Shown piece after piece: positions 25,448 to 31,964 of a DNA stretch of 31,964 nt. The stretch is from CBDHDN01 sp965261585 (GTDB lineage: Bacteria; Pseudomonadota; Alphaproteobacteria; UBA6615). How positions within the stretch are numbered: the stretch's first letter is position 1; every line of letters starts with the position of its first letter. The notes beneath the pieces were generated by a model. That model made no database searches. It saw only the letters and a list, made by a program, of their open reading frames with translations, and had not been told where the DNA came from. The translations under genes and the position numbers were made by a program. Where the stretch lies: contig CBDHDN010000038.1 of assembly GCA_965261585.1 (NCBI GenBank), positions 1-31,964 on the forward strand, given 5' to 3'.

Positions 25448-26446
25448 ATGGTCGAGATTTTCCTAACCCACAATCCCGAGGATCTGGAGGCCTACTACGG
25501 CGGCGCCTTGGGCCCGCTGGAGGCGCTCGGCGCGCCCGTGCGGCGCAATCCGGCCGGGCGCAACCTGACGACGCCGGAGCTTATCGAGGCCGCGCGGGGC
25601 TGCGCCATCATCATTTCCCACCGCGCCACGCCGGGTGAGGCGGCGCTGTTCGCCGGCGCGCCCGATCTCGTCGCCTTCCTGCGCTGTGCCGTCGACATCA
25701 CGACGATCGACGTCGCCGCGGCCTCGGCCAGCGGCGTGCTCGTCGCCCATGCCGAGCCCTCGTTCGTCGCCTCGACGGCCGAGTTGGCGCTCGCCCTGAT
25801 GCTCGATTTGGCGCGCCACGTCACGGAATCGACCCTCGATTACCGCCACGGACGCGAGCCGCCGCAGCGCCTGGGCCAACAGCTGCGCGACAGCACCGCC
25901 GGCATCATCGGCTACGGCCGCATCGGCACCTATCTGGCCGACATCCTGCTGGCGCTTGGCATGCGCGTCCTCGTGCACGATCCCCACAAGGCCGTCGCCA
26001 CGCGCGACGGCCTGACCCAGACCGACCTGCCGACGTTGTTGAGCGAAGCCGATTTCGTGCTGCCGCTCGCCGCCGCCACGCCTGAGACGGAGAACCTGAT
26101 CGACGCCGCGGCACTGGCGCGCATGAAGCCGACCGCGTCCCTGATCAACGTCTCCCGCGGCAACCTCGTCGACGAAACAGCCCTGGCCGCGGCCCTCGAC
26201 GACGGCCGCATCACCAAGCTCGCCATGGACGTCGGCCGGGCGCCGGATCAGCGGCCGTCGCCGGCGCAGGCGGCACGCCCGGGTGTCGTCGCGACCCCGC
26301 ATCTGGGCGGCCTGACACCGGCGGCGGCCGACGCCCAGGCGATGAGCAGTGTCGAACAGGTGGCCGCGCTGCTGGACGGCCGCGTGCCGCCGCGCAGCGT
26401 CAATGCCGAGCACGCGACGCGACTGGCCAGTTTGCATGTCGGCTAG
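25448..26446 (+). CDS. D-2-hydroxyacid dehydrogenase-like protein, lacks catalytic Glu
   Basis: This 332-residue protein has the D-isomer 2-hydroxyacid dehydrogenase fold. The NAD-binding GIIGYGRIG motif is at residues 152-160, with HDP acidic-end spacing after the second strand, the INVSRGNLVDE block with Arg237, and TPHLGG with His285. The usual block DVFxxEP, which supplies the catalytic Glu, reads DVGRAPDQ here, with Pro at the Glu position (about 266). That leaves only two of the three catalytic residues, so it may have a changed reaction or be a binding protein. The ATG at 25448 is taken as the first clear start. It is followed by a LysE-type exporter 114 nt downstream, perhaps an unrelated gene. 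Confidence 0.85.
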   Translation: MVEIFLTHNPEDLEAYYGGALGPLEALGAPVRRNPAGRNLTTPELIEAARGCAIIISHRATPGEAALFAGAPDLVAFLRCAVDITTIDVAAASASGVLVAHAEPSFVASTAELALALMLDLARHVTESTLDYRHGREPPQRLGQQLRDSTAGIIGYGRIGTYLADILLALGMRVLVHDPHKAVATRDGLTQTDLPTLLSEADFVLPLAAATPETENLIDAAALARMKPTASLINVSRGNLVDETALAAALDDGRITKLAMDVGRAPDQRPSPAQAARPGVVATPHLGGLTPAAADAQAMSSVEQVAALLDGRVPPRSVNAEHATRLASLHVG

Positions 26447-26560
26447 GTTCGGATTGGTGTAGGTGCCACGTAGAGGTGCGACGAGAACTGGCCCCGATGG
26501 CGCTGCCGGCCTAGACTTTCGGCCTTGGGCGCCCAGCGAAATTGAACGATGTGACCAAAC

Positions 26561-27190
26561 ATGCCGGTCGAACTCCCGGTCCTGCTAGCATTCGTCTTGG
26601 CGGTCCTGGCGCTGGTCATGTCGCCGGGGCCGGACACGATGGTGATCATGCGCAGCGCGTTGGTCGCTGGCGTGCCGGCCGGCATGGCTGCGGTCGCCGG
26701 GGTGCAGGCCGGGCTCGTCGTCCATACGGCGGCCGCGGTGCTTGGCATTTCGTTGATCATTGCCTCCTCGCCCTGGCTATTCAGCGCCACTGCCATCGCC
26801 GGGGCCGATTATCTCGGCTGGCTGGGCGTCCAGGGTCTGCGCGGCGGCGGCCTGTTGCACCTCGGCGCCCTCGACCAGCGCCCGACGATGCGCCAGGCGT
26901 TTCGCGACGCGGCCCTGTGCAATCTGCTGAACCCCAAGGTCATCGTCCTGTTTCTGGCCCTGTTGCCGAATTTCGTGGAGCGTGAGCGCGGCGCCGTTGG
27001 CGCGCAGCTGGTCACGCTGGGCATCACGCTCATTCTCGTCAACACGGTGTGGCAGGCACCGATCGCGTGGGCTGCCGGGGCCGTCAGGCGCTGGCTGATA
27101 CGCCCGGCGGTCCAGCGCGCCATCGCCCGCGTATCCGGCGCCATCCTGCTGGTCTTCGCGGTGCTGCTGTTGGTCCAGCACTTTGTATGA
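26561..27190 (+). CDS. LysE/RhtB-family exporter
   Basis: This 209-residue inner-membrane protein of the LysE/RhtB family should export an amino acid or a related metabolite using the proton gradient. Several hydrophobic segments are visible: residues 7-25, 38-60, 65-85, 115-130, 145-165 and 190-208. The N-terminal LVMSPGPDTMVIMRSALVAG carries the SPGPD signature, and NLLNPKVIVLFLALLPNFV carries the NPK motif. The ATG at 26561 gives a normal length. The substrate cannot be assigned. The next start downstream is the cut-off dienelactone hydrolase fragment. Confidence 0.92.
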   Translation: MPVELPVLLAFVLAVLALVMSPGPDTMVIMRSALVAGVPAGMAAVAGVQAGLVVHTAAAVLGISLIIASSPWLFSATAIAGADYLGWLGVQGLRGGGLLHLGALDQRPTMRQAFRDAALCNLLNPKVIVLFLALLPNFVERERGAVGAQLVTLGITLILVNTVWQAPIAWAAGAVRRWLIRPAVQRAIARVSGAILLVFAVLLLVQHFV

Positions 27191-27255
27191 GTTCGCTTTG
27201 TCTCGCTCCCGTGCTTATGTTGGGGCCGCGATGCATCGGCAAGGGGGAGGGCGCC

Positions 27256-27294
27256 ATGACCGGGACCACACTCACTCTGACAGCGGCGGATGAC
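27256..27294 (+). pseudogene. First 13 codons of a probable dienelactone hydrolase-family gene
   Basis: After a strong ribosome site (GGGGGAGG at 27243-27250), ATG at 27256 starts MTGTTLTLTAADD. This resembles the N-terminus of dienelactone hydrolases (ITLTAADGH-type). The IS3 element begins directly afterwards, and its TGA ends the frame. The rest of the gene is not on the other side of the element. The identity rests on only 13 residues. Confidence 0.4.
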
Positions 27295-27356
27295 TGAGGT
27301 GGCCTCGCCTATTCGGACAGCCTGGCGGCTGAGTTAAGGTGTATTCCGGTTGTTTC

Positions 27357-28291
27357 TCAAGCCGCCAGAATCCCTTTCATGCGATCTTCCTGCTGCTGCT
27401 GTTGCGCCTGTGGGGATGTGGGCAAGGCGCGGAGCGGCTTGTCCATCATATCCACAGGCGGCTCGCCGCGATATGCCTCGGCCGGGGTCCGCCCGTCCAG
27501 CGCCAAGTGCGGCCTCTCAAGGTTGTAAAAGCGGACCCAATCACGGATCAGGCGCCGGGCGGAGAAGCCGTCGGCGATCTCGTGGAGATAGATCGCCTCG
27601 TATTTGAGCGAGCGCCACAGCCGCTCGATGAAGATATTGTCCATGCACCGGCCCCTGCCATCCATCGAGATCCGGATGCCGGCCGCCTGCAGGCGCCCGG
27701 TGAAGGCGAAGCTGGTGAACTGGCTGCCCTGGTCGGTGTTGAATATCTCCGGCGCGCCATGCCGGGCCAGGACCTCTTCGAGAGCGTCTGTGCAGAAGCT
27801 CGCGTCCAGCGTGTTCGACAGCCGCCAGGCCAGGACGTACCGGCTCGCCCAGTCCATGATCGCCACCAGGTAAAGGAAGCCGCGCTGCACCGGGATATAG
27901 GTGATATCGGCGCACCAGACATGGTTCGCCCGCTCGATCGCCAGGCCCCGCAGCAGATATGGGTAGACCCGGTGCTCGGGGTGCGGATCGCTGGTACGCG
28001 GCGCCCGATAGATCGCCTGAAGCCCCATCAGGCTCATCAGCCGCCCGGCCCGGCGGCCCCCATACGCACGCCCTCGCGGCGCAGGTGAAGTGCCATCCGA
28101 CGGGCGCCGTAAAACGGATACTTCAGGAAGAGCTCGTCGATCCGCCGCATCAGTGCGAGCGTCTCGGCGCTCTCCCCCGTCGGCTCGTAGTAGAGCGAGG
28201 AACGTCCGACCGACAGCAGGCGGCATTGCCGGCTCAGGCTCAACGCCGGGTGGTCGCGCACAACCATCGCGCGCCGCTCCGCCCGGCTCAT
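27357..28291 (-). CDS. IS3-family transposase OrfB (DDE integrase core), frameshifted
   Basis: OrfB supplies the catalytic core of the IS3 transposase. It starts MSRAERRAMVVRDHPALSLS and continues with a helical IS3 domain (CRLLSVGRSSLYYEP, YPFYGARRMALHLRREG). The core has HVWCADITYIPV (Asp), FNTDQGSQFTS (Asp) and DNIFIERLWRSLKYE (Glu). The frame changes at a C5 run on the plus strand (28057-28061): one more base restores RRAGRLMSLMGLQAIYR. It is normally made as a fusion with OrfA by a -1 shift at TTTTTTA (28315-28309), where the frames overlap. Either the copy is dead or the sequence lacks one base. Confidence 0.88.
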
Positions 28292-28572
28292 CGACCGGAC
28301 CCGCGCGATAAAAAATCCCGCTCCACGATCAACTCCCCGATCTTGGCGTGAAGATCGCGGACCTCGCTCTCATGGTCCCGGACCCGCCGCTCGGCGCCCT
28401 TCGAGAACACCTCGACCAGACCCTCGATCGCCTGGCGCTTCCAGGCGCCCACCTGATTCGGATGGACCTGGTGCTGCGAGGCGATCTCCTGCAGCGTCCG
28501 CTCGCCCCGAAGCGCCTCCAGCGCCACCTTCGTCTTCAGCTCCCCTGAAAATCTCCGTCGCTTGCTGCTCAT
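28288..28572 (-). CDS. IS3-family OrfA (helix-turn-helix)
   Basis: This 94-residue protein starts MSSKRRRFSGELKTKVALEA and contains the helix-turn-helix TLQEIASQHQVHPNQVGAWK. A leucine-zipper-like segment (EVRDLHAKIGELIVERDFL) follows. Near the end the codons GAT TTT TTA give a T TTT TTA slippery heptamer at 28315-28309, in register for a -1 shift into orfB. The stop overlaps the orfB ATG (ATGA). It is the usual IS3 arrangement, and OrfA itself looks intact. Confidence 0.9.
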   Translation of the reverse strand: MSSKRRRFSGELKTKVALEALRGERTLQEIASQHQVHPNQVGAWKRQAIEGLVEVFSKGAERRVRDHESEVRDLHAKIGELIVERDFLSRGSGR

Positions 28573-28638
28573 CTGTATTCCTCCGTCCGACAGTGGAATA
28601 CACCTTAACGACCTGTCCGAATTTCCGGGGCCACCTCA

Positions 28639-29127
28639 GTGAACCTCGGCATCGCCGGCGGGAACTATGGCTGGAGCGATCGGGAAGGTACGTTTCGGCT
28701 CAACCCCGACGACGCGGGCGATCTGACCGCGCTCGCCGGGCCCGCCGACTATCGCGGTAACTTCGTCGATCCGGTGGTCCAATACGACCACAATGACGGC
28801 GATGCCATCAGCGGCGGCTTCGTCTATCGCGGTGCCCGCATCCCTCAGCTCTATGGCAAGTATATCTTCGGCGATCGCGTGTTTGGCCGTCTCTTCTATG
28901 TCGATGTCGACACGCTCGCGCCCGGCCGCCAGGCGCCGTTCGGCGAGCTGCGCCTGCTGCAGGGCGGCGAACAGATCGACCTGCTGACCATCGTGCCGAC
29001 CGGCCGCCGGGCGCGTGCCGACATGCGCTTCGGCACCGACGCCGCCGGCGAGATCTACGTCCTGACCAAGCAGGACGGCATGATCCGCCGGCTCGACGCC
29101 CCGCCGACGACCGAAACCAGCCGCTAG
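28639..29127 (+). pseudogene. C-terminal part of a PQQ-dependent sugar dehydrogenase-like protein
   Basis: The 162 codons right of the IS3 element match the C-terminal beta-propeller of the glucose/sorbosone dehydrogenase family: NLGIAGGNYGWSDREGT, DPVVQYDHNDGDAISGGFVY, and PQLYGKYIFGDRVFGRLFYV, followed by GEIYVLTKQDGMIRRL. It ends normally at TAG 29125-29127. The N-terminal propeller blades and the signal peptide are missing, cut off by the element. A GTG at 28639 is only the first codon after the element and is not a credible start. It is therefore a broken gene, although the remaining part shows no other damage. Confidence 0.82.
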
Positions 29128-29150
29128 TTTTCACTATCGTAGAGGCGCGC

Positions 29151-29226
29151 GACGGGCCCTTCGACAGGCTCAGGGTGAGGCCTCATCCCCGGATTTGATC
29201 CGGGGCTGTCGAGGCATGAGGGCCGG
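29151..29226. repeat. Nested palindromes between convergent genes
   Basis: CCCCGGAT-TTG-ATCCGGGG (29187-29205) is a perfect hairpin. Around it GGCCTCAT and ATGAGGGCC pair, and CTTCGACAG pairs with CTGTCGAGG, forming a larger branched structure. The unit CCCTTCGACAGGCTCAGGG is a dispersed repeat I associate with alphaproteobacteria. It lies between two genes that end towards each other and may serve as a two-way terminator. Confidence 0.65.
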
Positions 29227-29242
29227 GGCGCGGGCCGGCCGC

Positions 29243-30178
29243 TCAGATGCCCGGCGTCAGCGCGCCCTTGCCGGCGAACCACGAGCGGATGTTGGCGAGC
29301 ACGCCCTGACCCATCGCCTGCATCGTCTCCGCTGTGTTGCTGGCGATGTGCGGCGTCAGCACGACGTTGTCGAGCCCGATCAGGGCCTCGGGCACGTGCG
29401 GCTCGTTCTCGAAGACGTCGAGCCCGGCGGCGCCCAGCCGGCCGTCGCCCAGCGCCCGCACCAGCGCCGCTTCGTCGACCAGCCAGCCACGCGCGACGTT
29501 GACGAAGACCCCTTGTGGGCCCAGCGCGTCGAGGATCTCGGCCGTCACGATGTGGCGCACGCCGGGTCCACCGGCAGCGCACATGAACAGGATGTCCGAT
29601 GCTTCGGCCAGCGCCAGCGGCGTGGCGTGCGCCTGATACGGCACGTCCGGCTTGGCAATGGGGTCGTAATAGCCGATCGACATGCCGAACCCTTGCAACC
29701 GCGTGGCGACCGCCGCGCCGATGCGGCCGAAGCCGAGGATCCCGGCACGTTTACCCGAGAATTTCTGGGCCGGCGCGATCCGGCCATTTTGCCATTGGCC
29801 GGCCCGGACGAAGCGATCCGCCGCGACAATGCGACGGCAGGCGCTCATCGCCAAGGCAATGGCCAGGTCGGCGACGTCGTCGTAGAGGACCGGCGTGATG
29901 GTGACGACGATGCCGCGGCGCTTGGCCAGTGCGCGGTCGGTCGTCTCCAGGCCGACGCCGTTGATGGCACAGATCTCCAACTCCGGCAGCGCCTCGATGA
30001 CGGCCGTCGGCAGGCCGGACATGCCGTGGCTGACGGCGCCCCGGATGCCGCCGGCGACCGGCCGCAGGGCCGCCGCCATGTCGGGCGCGTCCCACACCTT
30101 GTGCAAGTGAAACTCGCGCTCCAGCGCTTCGATCACGAAGTCGCGCTGGGCGCCGATCGCGGCGATCCCTATTGTCAT
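29243..30178 (-). CDS. D-2-hydroxyacid dehydrogenase (glyoxylate/hydroxypyruvate reductase-like)
   Basis: This 311-residue NAD(P)-dependent enzyme reduces 2-oxoacids such as glyoxylate or hydroxypyruvate. Unlike the gene at 25448, all three catalytic residues are present: Arg in VNVARGWLVDE, Glu in LDVFENEPHVPE and His in VLTPHIASNTAETM. The cofactor site is AGILGFGRIG near residues 145-154. The ATG at 30178 gives MTIGIAAIGAQRDFVIEALE. It is preceded by the EI24-like gene with a 13-nt gap, so the two may be co-transcribed leftwards. The exact substrate is uncertain. Confidence 0.92.
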   Translation of the reverse strand: MTIGIAAIGAQRDFVIEALEREFHLHKVWDAPDMAAALRPVAGGIRGAVSHGMSGLPTAVIEALPELEICAINGVGLETTDRALAKRRGIVVTITPVLYDDVADLAIALAMSACRRIVAADRFVRAGQWQNGRIAPAQKFSGKRAGILGFGRIGAAVATRLQGFGMSIGYYDPIAKPDVPYQAHATPLALAEASDILFMCAAGGPGVRHIVTAEILDALGPQGVFVNVARGWLVDEAALVRALGDGRLGAAGLDVFENEPHVPEALIGLDNVVLTPHIASNTAETMQAMGQGVLANIRSWFAGKGALTPGI

Positions 30179-30191
30179 GGCCTCTCCTCCC

Positions 30192-30923
30192 TCAATGCAT
30201 TCGCTGCCGCGTGCGCTCCAGCTGATGCACCATCAGCGCCGTGGCCAGCACCGGCGTCACCAGGTTGACGAACGGCAGCGTGAACAGGAACGCCACCAGG
30301 GCGCCGGCCAGCCAAACGCGGCCGCGGAACCGGCGTCGCAACGCCGCCGCCGCCGCCGGATCGAGCCGGCGGAAGGCCACGACCTCGAAGAACTCGCGGC
30401 CCAACAGATAGCCGTTGAGGCCGTAGAACAGCACTAGGTTGAGCGGCGGCAGGAACAACAGGACCAGATAGACCGGCAGCAGGACGATGTTGAGCACGAC
30501 GACGATGAGGCCCAGCCGCACGCTTGTCGCAATAACCTCGCCCGCGGACTGCTGCCGCGCCGGCGCGAGGCCGGGGTAATAGCGCGCCTCTACCGCCGCG
30601 GCGACGTCTTCCAGGAAAAACCCCAGGGTCACGGAGACGATGCCGGGGAACAGGATGAGCGTCACCCCAACCACCGCCAGGCTGCCGAGCACGTCGATCG
30701 CCCTGTCGAGCCACGCCCATTCGACGAGCTGCACGCGGCCCAGCGCGAAACCGATCGCCAGCCACAGGACAGCGAAAAAGATGGCGCTGATCACGAGGCT
30801 GCGGATCACCACGCGCAGGAAGCGCGGATCACTCAATTGGGCGGCGGTCTTGGCGATATCACCGAGCAAACACGGGCACTCCAAGGATACCCATAGTGAG
30901 CAGACAGCGCCCGGCGCCGTCAA
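30192..30923 (-). CDS. EI24/CysZ-like membrane protein
   Basis: This 243-residue (or shorter) inner-membrane protein has four to six hydrophobic segments (for example VIRSLVISAIFFAVLWLAIG, VVGVTLILFPGIVSVTLGFF, LGLIVVVLNIVLLPVYLVLL). The central motif FLPPLNLVLFYGLNGYLLG followed by REFFEVVAFRRLD is a hallmark of the EI24 domain, also found in the sulfate transporter CysZ. Its role is therefore probably transport, but the substrate is unknown. The drawn start at 30923 adds a stretch unlike the family; a TTG at 30869 (LLGDIAKTAAQL) fits better. It is 13 nt before the hydroxyacid dehydrogenase start and diverges from the MarR gene. Confidence 0.83.
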   Translation of the reverse strand: MTAPGAVCSLWVSLECPCLLGDIAKTAAQLSDPRFLRVVIRSLVISAIFFAVLWLAIGFALGRVQLVEWAWLDRAIDVLGSLAVVGVTLILFPGIVSVTLGFFLEDVAAAVEARYYPGLAPARQQSAGEVIATSVRLGLIVVVLNIVLLPVYLVLLFLPPLNLVLFYGLNGYLLGREFFEVVAFRRLDPAAAAALRRRFRGRVWLAGALVAFLFTLPFVNLVTPVLATALMVHQLERTRQRMH

Positions 30924-31023
30924 TATTGCTACCGTGCGGGGGCCGCCGACGTGGCGCCAATGCGGGCCGATAAGCCCTTAGTTAGACAGGCGAATCATTG
31001 CCGGTCCCAATCCTTGAAACACT

Positions 31024-31052
31024 TTGCAATCGATTCGGACGGTTGTTACGGT
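31024..31052 (+). promoter_or_regulatory. Candidate promoter for the MarR gene
   Basis: TTGCAA (31024-31029) and TACGGT (31047-31052) are 17 nt apart, upstream of the MarR-family gene. The -10 box is a weak match. Confidence 0.3.
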
Positions 31053-31168
31053 AGCGATCCTCGACGATGTCGAACCGGGCCACCAGCCCGCCATCTACCA
31101 GGCACAGGAGTCGGCAGAACCGCTACTCGTGGCGGCGCTATGTCCGACGACTGCGACAGGGCCGCGGC

Positions 31169-31621
31169 ATGGACGACAAGATCACGGATCCTCGGGCGGT
31201 CGACTATGACATCCTGCCGAACCTGTTGGGCTATCAGTTGCGGCGGGCCCAGCTGGGCGCCTTCCAGACGCTCGCCCGCCATCTGCAGAGCCTGCAGATC
31301 ACGCCGACGCAGTTCGCCGTCGTCGCCCTCGTCGGAGCGAACAAGGGCCTGACCCAGCGCGCTCTTGCCGCCGCGGTTGGCACCGACCAGTCGACGCTGG
31401 TCTCGCTGCTCGACAAGCTGCAGGCGCGCGGCTGGCTCGAGCGGCGGCGCTCGGAACACGACCGGCGCTATCACGTCTTGACCCTGACCGCCGATGGCGC
31501 CAGCCAGCTGCGTCAGATGAAGCGCGCGGTGCGGCGTCAGGACGCCAAGCTCAGCGGCGCACTGAGCGCTGACGAGCGGGCGACGCTGATGAGCCTGCTC
31601 CGGCGCGTGAACCATAACTGA
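31169..31621 (+). CDS. MarR-family transcriptional regulator
   Basis: This 150-residue dimeric winged-helix repressor shows LLGYQLRRAQLGAFQTLARH (dimer helix), ITPTQFAVVALVGANKGLTQ, and RALAAAVGTDQSTLVSLLDK (recognition helix). The wing region is RGWLERRRSEHDRRYHVLTL, with the DRR motif. The ATG at 31169 (MDDKITDPRAVDYDILP) is preferred to an upstream start at 31067 that adds basic low-complexity sequence. Proteins of this type usually sense phenolic acids or oxidants. The adjacent thioesterase gene, convergent on the other side, could be related to aromatic or acyl-CoA metabolism, but this is only a guess. Confidence 0.92.
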   Translation: MDDKITDPRAVDYDILPNLLGYQLRRAQLGAFQTLARHLQSLQITPTQFAVVALVGANKGLTQRALAAAVGTDQSTLVSLLDKLQARGWLERRRSEHDRRYHVLTLTADGASQLRQMKRAVRRQDAKLSGALSADERATLMSLLRRVNHN

Positions 31622-31654
31622 ACCAGCGAGACCGCACGCGACCGGGGCACCACG

Positions 31655-31964
31655 TCAACCGCCCAGGCGCGCGCGGATCTCCTCCGGGATCGCGCCGGCG
31701 CGCAGCCGTTTCGGATCCGCCATGTCGCGCACGCCCCAGACCCGGGTCTCGGTCCCCTCGACCGCCACGGCCGCGCCGTTCCTGACGATGTGCGACAGGC
31801 ACGAGCGCCCGCGCCCGCCACTCGGCGACACGGCTTTCGATGGTCAGCACGTCGCCGTAGCGCGACGGCGCGACGAAGCGGGCGTGTGCGTCGACCAGCG
31901 GCAGGCCGACGGCGTCGTGGCGGGCGAACAGGTCGCGCCAATCGAGGCCGACGCTCGCGAACAG
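31655..31964 (-). CDS. Acyl-CoA thioesterase (hotdog fold), partial and frameshifted
   Basis: This is the C-terminal part of a 4-hydroxybenzoyl-CoA thioesterase-type (YbgC-like) hotdog enzyme; the start lies beyond the window. The right portion reads GLDWRDLFARHDAVGLPLVD and ARFVAPSRYGDVLTIESRVA, typical of the hotdog strand order. Near 31798-31799 the frame shifts: removing one of the two adjacent bases there gives LSHIVRNGAAVAVEGTETRV and the ending EEIRARLGG with TGA at 31657-31655. Both parts fit one protein, so the shift is recent or an error. It converges on the MarR gene with a 33-nt gap. Confidence 0.75.

Larger units (their letters stand above)
27295..28638 (-). mobile_element. IS3-family insertion sequence
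   Basis: The 1344-bp element is framed by inverted ends. The left reads TGAGGTGGCC with ATTCGGACAG further in and GTTAAGGTGTATTCC beyond; the right gives the same blocks on the other strand, with 10 fewer bases between the last two. It carries orfA and orfB on the minus strand, in the IS3 arrangement. No 3-5 bp target duplication flanks it (GAC on the left, GTG on the right), and the flanking genes differ, so it is not a simple insertion. OrfB has a one-base frameshift. Confidence 0.88.

Noticed and set aside
20446..31964. Second attachment site (copy of the tRNA-Ser 3' end)
   Set aside because: I looked for the T-arm and acceptor sequence downstream and did not see it in this window.

Overview
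The window is high-GC chromosomal DNA from an alphaproteobacterium, most like the Rhodospirillales. The evidence is an F1-only ATP synthase operon (alpha-gamma-beta-epsilon, with no Fo genes beside it) and the conserved block rplU-rpmA-obgE-proB-proA-nadD-rsfS-rlmH followed by gpmI-envC-ctpA-yibQ-rppH. No organism can be named from the sequence alone.

Layout. 2-3408 (+): end of atpA, then atpG, atpD and atpC, followed by an orphan di-iron ferritin-like protein (3495-4316). 4336-10157 (-): gpmI, envC-like, ctpA, yibQ-like and rppH, covering glycolysis, cell-wall hydrolase control, periplasmic proteolysis and RNA decapping. 10158-13956: an accessory insert holding an AbrB-type antitoxin and a Doc toxin separated by an IS630-family element, plus an acyl-CoA synthetase. 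13957-20155 (-): rlmH, rsfS, nadD, proA, proB, obgE, rpmA and rplU, with several 4-nt start/stop overlaps and a strong sigma70-type promoter in front of rplU. 20355-20445: tRNA-Ser(CGA). 20446-23446: remnant of a tRNA-targeted island, namely a truncated tyrosine integrase, a full group II intron with its maturase, and the tail of a transporter binding protein. 23592-27190: Gfo/Idh oxidoreductase, small lipoprotein, a non-coding stretch with a hairpin motif present three times, an aberrant 2-hydroxyacid dehydrogenase and a LysE-type exporter. 27256-29127: an IS3-family element lying between the first codons of a probable dienelactone hydrolase and the end of a sugar dehydrogenase. 29243-31964: a second 2-hydroxyacid dehydrogenase, an EI24/CysZ-like membrane protein, a MarR regulator and a partial thioesterase.

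The most interesting features are mobile-element junctions. The IS630 element sits exactly in the TA of the antitoxin stop codon, where that codon overlaps the toxin start, so both proteins stay intact while their coupling is broken. The group II intron and the IS3 element each have flanks that do not belong together, which means either element-mediated deletion or misassembly at repeats. Four single-base frameshifts in otherwise conserved genes (atpA, yibQ, IS3 orfB, thioesterase) raise the possibility of sequence errors; two lie in runs of five G or C. I do not see a clearly new multi-gene defence or biosynthetic system.
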